Below are positions 1 to 6,538 of a DNA stretch of 15,842 nt, piece after piece. The translations under genes were made by a program, and so were the position numbers. Each line of letters begins with the position of its first letter. The stretch's first letter is position 1. The stretch covers positions 1-15,842 of the forward strand of contig JAEZAY010000108.1 of the NCBI GenBank assembly GCA_023427575.1, read 5' to 3'. The notes beneath the pieces are model-generated. The model did not search any database. It was not told the DNA's origin and was given only the letters and a program-made list of their open reading frames with translations. Source of the DNA: Bacteroidota bacterium (GTDB lineage Bacteria; Bacteroidota; Bacteroidia; Chitinophagales; Chitinophagaceae).

Positions 1-843
1 CACCGTATTCAAATCAACATCAATCTTATTTATGGAGGAATGGATCTGAAGGAATTTTAACACCGCCTTTTTACCGGAAGCGCCGATATCCAGCGTATAA
101 TCATTCACGTATAAATTGATATGTTCACGCATAACGTCTTCGTCCATTTCCCGGGCATTTACTTTTATGAAATCGCTTAGAACTGGATATTGACTAAAAG
201 AATATTCGGTGCTTTTCCGGATCAGGCTATTGATCTGGTTCCGTAACCTGGAGTCAAATTCTTTCCGCACTACAATGCCGCCTAAAGGGATCGGAAGGCT
301 GGTGGTCTTCTCCCAGTATTCACCGAGATCCACTATGCATTTAAGTCCTTTTTCTTTGTATGTAAACCGGTTCTCATGAATGATCACTCCCAACTTTACA
401 GCCTTTATATTTTCAAGCGAATCACCTGAAGACAGTACAAAGTTTTCTATTTCATCATAGCGCATAAATAATTTATTCACTGCTTCGGGATATGCCAGTG
501 AAAACAATAAGTTAGCCGTGGTATTCTGACCTGGAATTCCGATGGTGCATTGACGGATTGCCGGTTCGGGGATTTCGGTTTTTGAAATGAGAAGCGGACC
601 AACTCCCTGGCCAAGTGCGCTGCCCGAATTCAGAGCTATATACTGATCAAGGATCAGCGGAAGTGTAGCATAGCTTATTTTTGATATATCCAGCTTACCT
701 GTGATTGACCATTCGTTCAGAGTTTGAACATCTTCCAGATAGGGCTCAAATTCGAATTCTCCGGTATCTATTTTTTTGTTTACCAGCGCATCAAATATAA
801 AGGTATCGTTGGGGCAGGGTGAAAAACCAATTTTTATTTTCAT
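1..843 (-). CDS. mqnD: 1,4-dihydroxy-6-naphthoate synthase MqnD (partial, C-terminus off the left edge)
   Basis: This enzyme converts cyclic dehypoxanthinyl futalosine to 1,4-dihydroxy-6-naphthoate, a late step of the cytoplasmic futalosine route to menaquinone. The 281 codons seen give a protein of the periplasmic-binding-protein-like MqnA/MqnD fold. Family landmarks are SPCPNDTF at residues 8-15, a GVGPLL stretch near 80-85, PGQNTTA at 104-110 and GVIIHENRFTY at 152-162, whose His156 matches the conserved His proposed as catalytic base. Near the end, YVNDYTLDIG at 245-254 is also typical. The family is usually about 270-290 residues long, so only a few C-terminal residues should be missing. 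The start is the ATG at 843-841, placing SPCPNDTF where it normally sits. mqnB lies 11 bases upstream on the same strand, so the two are almost certainly cotranscribed. I am confident in MqnD over MqnA because of the SPCPNDTF motif. Confidence 0.95.
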   Translation of the reverse strand, partial: MKIKIGFSPCPNDTFIFDALVNKKIDTGEFEFEPYLEDVQTLNEWSITGKLDISKISYATLPLILDQYIALNSGSALGQGVGPLLISKTEIPEPAIRQCTIGIPGQNTTANLLFSLAYPEAVNKLFMRYDEIENFVLSSGDSLENIKAVKLGVIIHENRFTYKEKGLKCIVDLGEYWEKTTSLPIPLGGIVVRKEFDSRLRNQINSLIRKSTEYSFSQYPVLSDFIKVNAREMDEDVMREHINLYVNDYTLDIGASGKKAVLKFLQIHSSINKIDVDLNTV

Positions 844-854
844 AAGCTGAATGT

Positions 855-1544
855 TTAAGCCGGTTCACGATGGTTTACTAAAGTTGAAAGTAAATCATCG
901 TTTTGGATTATGGTACCAAGCGTCTCATTTAATGCCTGTATTGATTCATTCATTTTCCATTCCGATTTATCCCGGATTCCTACATAGTTTGAAATGCTTC
1001 TGATCTGCAAAAAAGGAATCTTCTCCATCATACATACGTACTGGTAAGCTGCGCCTTCCATGGATTCGATTCCGGGATTATACTTTAGTTTCATCATTTC
1101 GATCGATTCCCTTTGCGTTGAAATCTGGCTTACCGTACAGGCGTCTGCCTGGGGAATGCTTAGTGCCGGGTGAAGGGGCAGGTTATATAAAAGCCGGCCC
1201 TGGCGGTAGGGGTACTCATTTGGATCGGCCAGCCCCAGGTCGAACAGGTCTTTAAAAGTTTGTTTTTCCCATACACCCGTGTCGGCAAAAAGTTCCGAAC
1301 GCACCGCCACCACTGTGCCGGGAGGAAATTTGACGGAAAAACTGCCGGCAATGCCAGCGGCAATTACCAGGGCCGGCCGGTAATTGCTTATTGATTTTGA
1401 CAAGGCATAGGCAGCCTGAACCGGCCCCACGCCTGAAACCAGGGGTTCAAATTCCCATCCGGAAAAATCAGCTTTTCCGTTGCAAATTTGCGGGAAAAGC
1501 GGTGCGATCTCCATCTGGGTGGCCGAAAGGATCAAAATGCGCAT
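855..1544 (-). CDS. mqnB: Futalosine hydrolase MqnB
   Basis: Futalosine hydrolase cleaves the N-glycosidic bond of futalosine, releasing hypoxanthine and dehypoxanthine futalosine for menaquinone synthesis. The 229-residue protein has the nucleoside phosphorylase/MTAN fold. It opens with MRILILSATQMEI, followed by a glycine-rich VSGVGPVQAAYAL at 36-48, a core strand VIAAGIAGSF at 60-69 and ESMEGAA at 160-166, the ribose-binding signature of this superfamily. The segment SNYVGIRDKSEW at 185-196 is characteristic of futalosine hydrolases and differs from the Ser-Asp signature of MTA/SAH nucleosidases, so I prefer MqnB. The length is normal and no signal peptide is seen. It starts at the ATG 1544-1542 and is followed after 11 bases by mqnD, a partnership also known in Streptomyces. 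It is divergent from the first pterin synthase gene across a 91-base gap. Confidence 0.93.
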   Translation of the reverse strand: MRILILSATQMEIAPLFPQICNGKADFSGWEFEPLVSGVGPVQAAYALSKSISNYRPALVIAAGIAGSFSVKFPPGTVVAVRSELFADTGVWEKQTFKDLFDLGLADPNEYPYRQGRLLYNLPLHPALSIPQADACTVSQISTQRESIEMMKLKYNPGIESMEGAAYQYVCMMEKIPFLQIRSISNYVGIRDKSEWKMNESIQALNETLGTIIQNDDLLSTLVNHREPA

Positions 1545-1602
1545 CCTGCAATTTGCTGATTTAAGCTCGTTTTTCCTCTTTACGGGTCAATTTCCGATTT
1601 GT

Positions 1603-1615
1603 AAATGTACATTTG
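1603..1615. promoter_or_regulatory. Divergent promoter region with 12-bp palindrome and TAnnTTTG box
   Basis: The gap between mqnB and the first pterin synthase gene contains the perfect palindrome AAATGTACATTT at 1603-1614. Its right half is part of TACATTTG (1608-1615), an exact match to the Bacteroidota -7 consensus TAnnTTTG on the plus strand, 20 bases before the ATG at 1636. On the minus strand the same palindrome gives TACATTTA (1609-1602), one mismatch from the consensus, pointing at mqnB. I see no good TTTG -33 element at the right distance. The site could be two overlapping promoters or an operator; this is inference from sequence only. Confidence 0.42.
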
Positions 1616-1635
1616 CGAAAATTTGAGAGCATATC

Positions 1636-2046
1636 ATGGTGTACCTGACCCGCGTTGAACATTTTAATGCTGCCCACAAACTCTATAATCCTTCCTGGTC
1701 GAAGGAAAAAAACGAGGAGGTGTTTGGGGTTTGCTCAAATGAAAACTGGCATGGTCACAACTATGAGCTGCTGGTAACTATTAAAGGTAATCCCAATCCG
1801 GAAACGGGGTTTCTGTTTGATGTCAAAAAGCTTAGCAGCATTATAAAGGATTCTGTAATTGAAAAGCTTGATCATAAAAACCTGAATATAGATGTTCCCT
1901 TTATGAAGGGACAAATGTGTTCAACCGAAAACCTGGCCATCGCCATCTGGAAACAACTGGAGCCACATATCCCTGCTGAAGTGCAGTTGCATTGTATCAA
2001 GCTGTACGAAACTCCGCGGATCTATGTAGAATATTTCGGAGGCTAA
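1636..2046 (+). CDS. Pterin synthase of the PTPS/QueD family (COG0720), copy 1, with Cys plus Glu active-site motif
   Basis: This is a zinc enzyme of the 6-pyruvoyl-tetrahydropterin synthase / 6-carboxytetrahydropterin synthase family, acting on 7,8-dihydroneopterin triphosphate, the product of the folE gene two genes downstream. The 136 residues are full length. Zinc ligands are His14 (HFNAAH), His39 and His41 (HGHNY). Cys33 is the expected nucleophile, Asp79-His80 (LDHKNLN) the rest of the catalytic relay, and Glu125 (LYETPR) the pterin-binding acid. The motif reads C-x2-E-x2-HGH. The Cys spacing (C-x5-HGH) is that of biopterin-type PTPS-II rather than E. coli QueD (C-x3-HGH), while Glu36 sits where PTPS-III enzymes carry their E-x2-HGH glutamate, which in known cases supports folate synthesis. 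The substrate outcome is therefore open: folate, biopterin or queuosine precursor. Automatic annotation would probably say queD. The ATG at 1636 places HFNAAH normally. Confidence 0.9.
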   Translation: MVYLTRVEHFNAAHKLYNPSWSKEKNEEVFGVCSNENWHGHNYELLVTIKGNPNPETGFLFDVKKLSSIIKDSVIEKLDHKNLNIDVPFMKGQMCSTENLAIAIWKQLEPHIPAEVQLHCIKLYETPRIYVEYFGG

Positions 2047-2072
2047 AAGGATCGGTTTACCCGGGGCGCCTT

Positions 2073-2090
2073 TTCAGGAGAATGCCTGAA
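2073..2090 (+). other. Small hairpin between the two pterin synthase genes
   Basis: The perfect inverted repeat TTCAGG / CCTGAA (2073-2078 and 2085-2090) encloses a 6-base loop in the 68-base gap between the two COG0720 genes. A T-rich run (about 2099-2107) starts 8 bases after the stem, too far for a classic intrinsic terminator. It could modulate expression or mRNA stability between the cistrons, or be chance. Confidence 0.3.
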
Positions 2091-2114
2091 TGAAAGCATT
2101 TTTCTTTAAATTGT

Positions 2115-2540
2115 ATGTTAGCTATGGTTAGAAGAATTGCCGTTTTTCGGAAAGAGCATTTTAATGCTGCCCACCGTTTGTTTCATCGCGACTGGGATGA
2201 AGCGCAAAATTCCGCGGTATTTGGCAAGTGTAGCAATCCCAACTTTCACGGTCACAACTATGATCTGGTGGTTAAGGTCACGGGCGAGCCCGATCCCGAG
2301 ACCGGCTTCGTGATGGATATGAAAGTGCTGAGCGACATCATCCGGGAACATGTGCTGAGCCGGTTTGATCATAAAAATCTAAACCTCGACACTGTTTATT
2401 TCAGTGATAAAAATCCCACCGCAGAAAATATTTGTCTGGTGATTTATGATATTTTAAGAGAAAAGATCAAACCGGAACTTGATCTTAAAATTCGGTTATA
2501 CGAAACAGAAAGAAATTTTGTTGAATTCCCGGCAGACTGA
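2115..2540 (+). CDS. Pterin synthase of the PTPS/QueD family (COG0720), copy 2, PTPS-II-type motif
   Basis: This second COG0720 enzyme lies 68 bases after the first and is about 45% identical to it by eye, so the pair looks like an old tandem duplication. All key residues are present: zinc ligands His20 (HFNAAH), His45 and His47 (HGHNY), nucleophile Cys39, Asp85-His86 (FDHKNLN), an AEN motif near 105-107 and Glu130 (LYETER). Its motif is C-x5-HGH with Pro where copy 1 has Glu, close to the CNNPNGHGH pattern I recall for mammalian 6-pyruvoyl-tetrahydropterin synthase and unlike the C-x3-HGH of E. coli QueD. A PTPS-II role (6-pyruvoyl-tetrahydropterin, for biopterin) or the queuosine step is possible. 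folE follows after 30 bases, which supports cotranscription. Two in-frame ATGs exist, at 2115 and 2124; the second gives MVRRIAVFRKEH and may be the real start. Confidence 0.9.
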   Translation: MLAMVRRIAVFRKEHFNAAHRLFHRDWDEAQNSAVFGKCSNPNFHGHNYDLVVKVTGEPDPETGFVMDMKVLSDIIREHVLSRFDHKNLNLDTVYFSDKNPTAENICLVIYDILREKIKPELDLKIRLYETERNFVEFPAD

Positions 2541-2570
2541 CCGGTAAAATGGAAATTAAAATAAGAAGAA

Positions 2571-3167
2571 ATGGCTTATCATAAAACGGAACATTTTGAT
2601 GAAGAGGTTACGAAGGAATTAATGGAAAATTATAAACGCTCGCTTTCCTTACTGGGCGAAGACCCTGACAGGGAAGGTCTTATTAAAACGCCTGAAAGAG
2701 TGGCCCGCTCCATGCAATATATGACCCATGGGTATGGTATGAACGCGCAGGCAATTCTGAATTCCGCCAAATTTAATGAGGAAGTGAGTGAAATGATTGT
2801 TGTTAAGGATATAGAAGTTTACAGTATGTGCGAACATCATATGCTTCCTTTTTTCGGAAAGGCGCATATTGCATACATCCCAAACGGCTGGATAACCGGC
2901 TTAAGTAAACTGGCACGCGTAGTAGATGTTTACAGCCGCCGCTTACAGGTTCAGGAAAGATTAACCACACAAATTCTGGAGGCCATCCGGGAATCATTAC
3001 AGCCCCTGGGAGTTGCGGTGGTTATTGAGGCCTCGCATCTGTGTATGATGATGCGCGGCGTTCAAAAGCAAAATTCAGTGACAACCACTTCTGCTTTTTT
3101 TGGGCAATTCGAAAAAAACGAAACCCGCAGCGAGTTTATGAAACTGATTTCATCACATTTGCATTAA
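2571..3167 (+). CDS. folE: GTP cyclohydrolase I FolE
   Basis: FolE opens the ring of GTP and rearranges it to 7,8-dihydroneopterin triphosphate, the entry compound of tetrahydrofolate, biopterin and queuosine synthesis. The 198 residues are of normal length. The zinc site is visible as Cys87 and His90 in CEHHMLPF and Cys158 in SHLCMMMRG, with His89 the catalytic histidine equivalent. Other landmarks are the N-terminal [15 protein letters not shown] (33-47), the core [21 protein letters not shown] (99-119, two matching half-motifs) and QVQERLT (126-132). The protein is homodecameric and cytoplasmic in known cases. It follows two COG0720 genes that would use its product, making this a compact pterin operon. 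The start ATG at 2571 follows an A/G-rich stretch, AAGAAGAA, which could serve as a weak ribosome binding site. fabD follows after 68 bases and may or may not be cotranscribed. Confidence 0.97.
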   Translation: MAYHKTEHFDEEVTKELMENYKRSLSLLGEDPDREGLIKTPERVARSMQYMTHGYGMNAQAILNSAKFNEEVSEMIVVKDIEVYSMCEHHMLPFFGKAHIAYIPNGWITGLSKLARVVDVYSRRLQVQERLTTQILEAIRESLQPLGVAVVIEASHLCMMMRGVQKQNSVTTTSAFFGQFEKNETRSEFMKLISSHLH

Positions 3168-3235
3168 CGCTATTAAATCTTCGAAGACAATTCGGTGCTG
3201 CTAACTAATAACCAAATACCACTGACTGCAAAATT

Positions 3236-4129
3236 ATGAAACACGCTTACATATTCCCCGGGCAGGGATCGCAGGTGCCGGGCATGGGAAAGACTTTGTA
3301 CGACAATAATTCATTTGCAAAACGTTTGTTTGAACAGGCCAATGAAATACTTGGATTCAGGATCTCCGATATTATGTTTAGCGGAACCGAAGACGATCAG
3401 AGGCAAACCAATGTTACGCAGCCAGCAGTTTTTCTTCATTCAGTCATCGCTTTTAAGGCCATTGATGGCGCAAGGCCGGAAATGGTTGCCGGACATTCGC
3501 TGGGCGAGTTTTCAGCATTGGTTTGCAATGGAGCCATGAGTTTTGAAGATGCTTTAGGCCTTGTTTCAATTCGCGCAAAAGCCATGCAGAAAGCCTGCGA
3601 AACCGTTCCTTCCACCATGGCCGCCATACTGGGACTTGCCGATGAAAAAGTGGAAGAAATTTGCCTGCAGGTTTCTGAAGAGTTGAATGAAGTTGTTGTT
3701 CCCGCCAATTATAATTGTCCTGGTCAGTTGGTGATCAGCGGCTCAGTTAAAGGAGTTGAAGCTGCCTGTCTGAAAATGAAAGAAGCGGGTGCTAAAAGAG
3801 CGCTTGTTCTTCCGGTGAGCGGCGCCTTTCATTCACCGCTGATGGAGCCGTCACGAGAAGAGCTGGAAGCGGCCATTCAGAAGGTAGGGTTATATAATCC
3901 TTCCTGTCCCGTTTATCAGAATGTTGTTGCCCGCGCGGTTATGGATAAAGACGAGATCAAAAAAAACCTGGTGCACCAGTTAACCGGAGCTGTTAAGTGG
4001 ACACAAAGCGTTCAGGCTATGATTCGGGACGGTGCCGGAATGTTTACAGAAGTGGGACCCGGTAAGGTACTGCAGGGTTTGGTTTTAAAGATCAATAAAG
4101 AAATGAAAACCGAGGGAATCGGTTCCTGA
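3236..4129 (+). CDS. fabD: Malonyl-CoA:ACP transacylase FabD
   Basis: FabD transfers malonyl from CoA to acyl carrier protein, supplying the extender unit for type II fatty acid synthesis. The 297-residue protein shows the full set of motifs: FPGQGSQ at 7-13 near the N-terminus, GHSLGE with nucleophile Ser88 at 86-91, Arg113 (SIRAKAM) that binds the malonyl carboxylate, GAFHSPLM with catalytic His199, and the late TEVGPGKVLQGL at 271-282. Length is close to the usual 300-310. Unlike many bacteria, no fabH, fabG or acpP gene is adjacent; fabH sits about 4.5 kb away on the opposite strand. fabD follows the pterin genes with a 68-base gap where I see no clear promoter box, so readthrough from folE is plausible. 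It converges on the GNAT gene with 64 bases between, and no terminator hairpin is visible there. Confidence 0.97.
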   Translation: MKHAYIFPGQGSQVPGMGKTLYDNNSFAKRLFEQANEILGFRISDIMFSGTEDDQRQTNVTQPAVFLHSVIAFKAIDGARPEMVAGHSLGEFSALVCNGAMSFEDALGLVSIRAKAMQKACETVPSTMAAILGLADEKVEEICLQVSEELNEVVVPANYNCPGQLVISGSVKGVEAACLKMKEAGAKRALVLPVSGAFHSPLMEPSREELEAAIQKVGLYNPSCPVYQNVVARAVMDKDEIKKNLVHQLTGAVKWTQSVQAMIRDGAGMFTEVGPGKVLQGLVLKINKEMKTEGIGS

Positions 4130-4193
4130 ATGTGTTGTAATAGGTATATCCGTTAGCGGTACGATTTTAAGGCAGGTATATGGTGGTTTATAG

Positions 4194-4658
4194 TTATACA
4201 AAAAGACTGCAATTGACCCATTCGCCATCAAAACTTGCATTGTACTTTTTATAAAAATTAATGGCAGGTTCGTTCCATTCAAGAACCTGCCAGCTTATTC
4301 CGTGCAGTTTGCGGTGAATGGCTTCCTGGATCAATTGATCAAACAAGAGTTTACCCACTCCCTTGCCCCGGTATTTTTCCGTCACCAGGATATCTTCCAG
4401 ATACATGCGTTGGCCCTTCCAGGTACTATAACGGATATAATACAGGGCAAACCCTACAATCAGTTCTTTGCCCGGCTCCTCCTCAATACAGGCAACAAAG
4501 GCCCAGTAAACAGGATGTTCTCCAAACCCGCTTTCAATAAAATGTTCGAGGGTTACGGTAACTTCCTGAGGAGCTCTTTCATATTCAGCCAGCTCATCTA
4601 TCAACTCAAGCAGACGTTGGCAATCTTCTTTTACCGCTTTTCGGATCCTGATATTCAT
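4194..4658 (-). CDS. SSAT-like GNAT N-acetyltransferase (diamine/thialysine acetyltransferase type)
   Basis: This 154-residue protein belongs to the GNAT fold and transfers acetyl from acetyl-CoA to an amine. The CoA pyrophosphate loop is TEKYRGKGVGK at 93-103, matching R/Q-x-x-G-x-G/A. Beyond generic GNATs, it matches the spermidine/spermine acetyltransferase family throughout: GFGEHPVYW at 44-52, YSTWKG at 77-82, MYLEDILV at 85-92 with the acidic pair Glu88-Asp89, and WNEPAINFYKKY at 128-139 with Tyr136 at the position of the usual general acid. The YSTWKG segment resembles human SSAT2, which acetylates thialysine, more than SSAT1. The true substrate (polyamine, thialysine or another amine) cannot be settled from sequence. 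It is the last of three minus-strand genes, 48 bases after the serine hydrolase. The ATG at 4658 gives the conserved MNIRIRKA opening. Confidence 0.85.
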   Translation of the reverse strand: MNIRIRKAVKEDCQRLLELIDELAEYERAPQEVTVTLEHFIESGFGEHPVYWAFVACIEEEPGKELIVGFALYYIRYSTWKGQRMYLEDILVTEKYRGKGVGKLLFDQLIQEAIHRKLHGISWQVLEWNEPAINFYKKYNASFDGEWVNCSLFV

Positions 4659-4706
4659 TTTCTAAGATTGACAGGTTTAAAGAATTAAAGCGACCAATAT
4701 TTCCGG

Positions 4707-6509
4707 CTATTTTTTTCTTACCGCCTTAAAAATTCCGTTGGGCTGAATAAAGTTAAGACCTGGGGTTTTGCCAGCATCGTCCGTATCAAATTTTACCGAA
4801 AATCCTTTTAAACCTTTCAGATCAAATTCATGTTCTTTCGTTGCCACCAATTCATATTCCGGCTGCCCGGGAACAACCAGCATCAACGTATTGCCACCCC
4901 GGATATACACCCTTGCCACCATTCCGGCAATCTCGTATTCTCCAACGTACCGGTTCATCGCATTGCTATCAAGTTTTATATCGGCTGGTAATCTGGTGAA
5001 TAGAATATCTTTTACGGTGGGTTCAAGCGATGTTTCAAATGAACCGATTTCACCCTTCAGGTTTGTCAGAAAATTTATTTTACTGCTGTTTTCGCCTTCG
5101 TCGTCGTTGCTGCGTATTTTGAAGAAATCGTAGTGATAATGTTCGAGGTAAATCTTGCCCTTGCTGTTGTTGAATTCGACGCGCAGAGTATCTTTCAGAT
5201 TTGTAATTTCAATTGTTCCGTAACCGGGATTGTAGTACCGGCCGGTATAATCGTTTAATGCATGAGAAGGTTTTGTGCCTGGTTTGCGTAATAGACTGTC
5301 TGCATTCCTTTTTTCTATGTTTACTGCTTTGCTTTTTGCGATGACCTCTTTTAAAATACCGCTGTAATTTTTAGTTTTCAGATTAAACATTTTATCTGAA
5401 ATCACATTTCGGATCAGTGTGGTAACCGGAGATGCATTTTGATTTACAAGCACCACAATTCCAATGCTGTCGGATGGATAAAAGGCCGTGCTTGCGCTGA
5501 ATCCATCGATGTTTCCGCCATGCTCAACCAGATAATGGCCGCGGTAGGAATAAGTCATCCAGGCGAACCCATAGCTTCCGCCATGTATATCGGGGCTTTC
5601 TTTTGACGGAAGCCCTCCGCCCGTTGTCATTTGACCTGTAATTGCCTGCGATACATACGAGGCCGGAATTACCTGTTTGTCTTTATATTTTCCGCCATTG
5701 ATCCAGGTGATCAGCCAGTTGCCCATTTCAGCAGCGGAAGAATTTATGGAACCGGCCGGCCCGATGGGATCGATGTTCATGTAATCCATCCGGATCACTG
5801 AGTCTTTAGACTCTTTATAACCAAAGGTAAAGTCGGGTGCTTTTTGCAGGTCCGCAACAGAAAAGTTGGATCTGGTCATTTCCAGGGGCTGAAAAATTTT
5901 TTCCCGGACAATGTCTTCCCATTTTTTTCCATAAAGTTTCTCCGCCAGTACGCCCTGAGCAAGAAACATAAAATTATTGTACTGCCATCTTTCGCGAAGT
6001 TGCGCAGAAGGTTCCAGATAACGAATCCGGTGGAGTAGGCTGTCGCGGCTTGCGGAAGATCCATACCAGGAATAGTCATGTCGGGGCAGCCCCGTGCGGT
6101 GTGTCATCATATCACGGGTTGTGATGTGATTGGTAAGCCACTCATTGTAAAACTCGAGTTCCGGAAGATAATTATGTACGGGTTTGTCAATATCCAGTTT
6201 CCCTTCTTTTTCCAACATTCCCATCAGCGATGAAGTAAAGGCCTTGGTACAGGAGCCTATAGCGAAAAGCGTGTTTTCTGTTACAGGAACTTTTTTTTCA
6301 AAGTCTTTAAATCCATATCCTTTTACAAATAACAATTTGTTCTTTTCAACTACGGCCACCGAAGCTCCGGCCACCTTCCATTCCTTTAATATTCTGCTAA
6401 TGGCAGTATCAATGCCTGCCAGTCGCTTATCTTCCGCTTTGTTTTTCTGGGCCATTGCGGTGCTGGCAAAAAGAAGAAAGATAATTGCTGGAAAAGAAAA
6501 GGATCGCAT
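4707..6509 (-). CDS. Exported serine hydrolase, class C beta-lactamase / penicillin-binding-protein-like, with extra C-terminal domain
   Basis: The 600-residue protein has an N-terminal signal peptide (MRSFSFPAIIFLLFASTAMA, cleavage likely after residue 20), so it acts in the periplasm or outside the cell. Residues about 30-375 form a Beta-lactamase family (serine hydrolase) domain: nucleophile Ser86 with Lys89 in SCTK, Tyr177-Asn178-Asn179 as the YxN motif, and His330-Gly331-Gly332 as the third HxG motif. About 220 residues follow, holding beta-rich repeats such as YTGRYYNPGYGTIEI near 421-435 and MNRYVGEYEI later on, as in the DUF3471-type tails of Bacteroidota serine hydrolases. Possible activities are D-amino peptidase, esterase or peptidoglycan carboxypeptidase; true beta-lactamase activity is unproven. 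It follows the PLP enzyme gene after 29 bases and precedes the GNAT gene by 48, so it is probably in their operon, though a shared pathway is not obvious. Confidence 0.88.
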   Translation of the reverse strand: MRSFSFPAIIFLLFASTAMAQKNKAEDKRLAGIDTAISRILKEWKVAGASVAVVEKNKLLFVKGYGFKDFEKKVPVTENTLFAIGSCTKAFTSSLMGMLEKEGKLDIDKPVHNYLPELEFYNEWLTNHITTRDMMTHRTGLPRHDYSWYGSSASRDSLLHRIRYLEPSAQLRERWQYNNFMFLAQGVLAEKLYGKKWEDIVREKIFQPLEMTRSNFSVADLQKAPDFTFGYKESKDSVIRMDYMNIDPIGPAGSINSSAAEMGNWLITWINGGKYKDKQVIPASYVSQAITGQMTTGGGLPSKESPDIHGGSYGFAWMTYSYRGHYLVEHGGNIDGFSASTAFYPSDSIGIVVLVNQNASPVTTLIRNVISDKMFNLKTKNYSGILKEVIAKSKAVNIEKRNADSLLRKPGTKPSHALNDYTGRYYNPGYGTIEITNLKDTLRVEFNNSKGKIYLEHYHYDFFKIRSNDDEGENSSKINFLTNLKGEIGSFETSLEPTVKDILFTRLPADIKLDSNAMNRYVGEYEIAGMVARVYIRGGNTLMLVVPGQPEYELVATKEHEFDLKGLKGFSVKFDTDDAGKTPGLNFIQPNGIFKAVRKK

Positions 6510-6538
6510 ATAGGTTGGTTTAGGTTTTGATTCCGGGT

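Noticed and set aside
1636..2540. The possibility that one of the two pterin synthase copies is a decayed duplicate
   Set aside because: Both frames are full length and keep all zinc ligands, the Cys, the Asp-His pair and the C-terminal Glu.
4130..4193. Convergent gap between fabD and the GNAT gene, checked for a bidirectional terminator
   Set aside because: No stem with a T run in either direction; only a chance direct repeat of AGGTATAT is present.
4302..4688. A 128-codon plus-strand frame opposite the GNAT gene
   Set aside because: It is antisense to a well-supported SSAT-like coding region and its translation resembles no family.
4707..6509. Calling the serine hydrolase an antibiotic-resistance AmpC beta-lactamase
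   Set aside because: The SxxK, YxN and HxG motifs are shared with many esterases and peptidases; the HGG third motif, long C-terminal extension and metabolic neighbours do not support a resistance enzyme.
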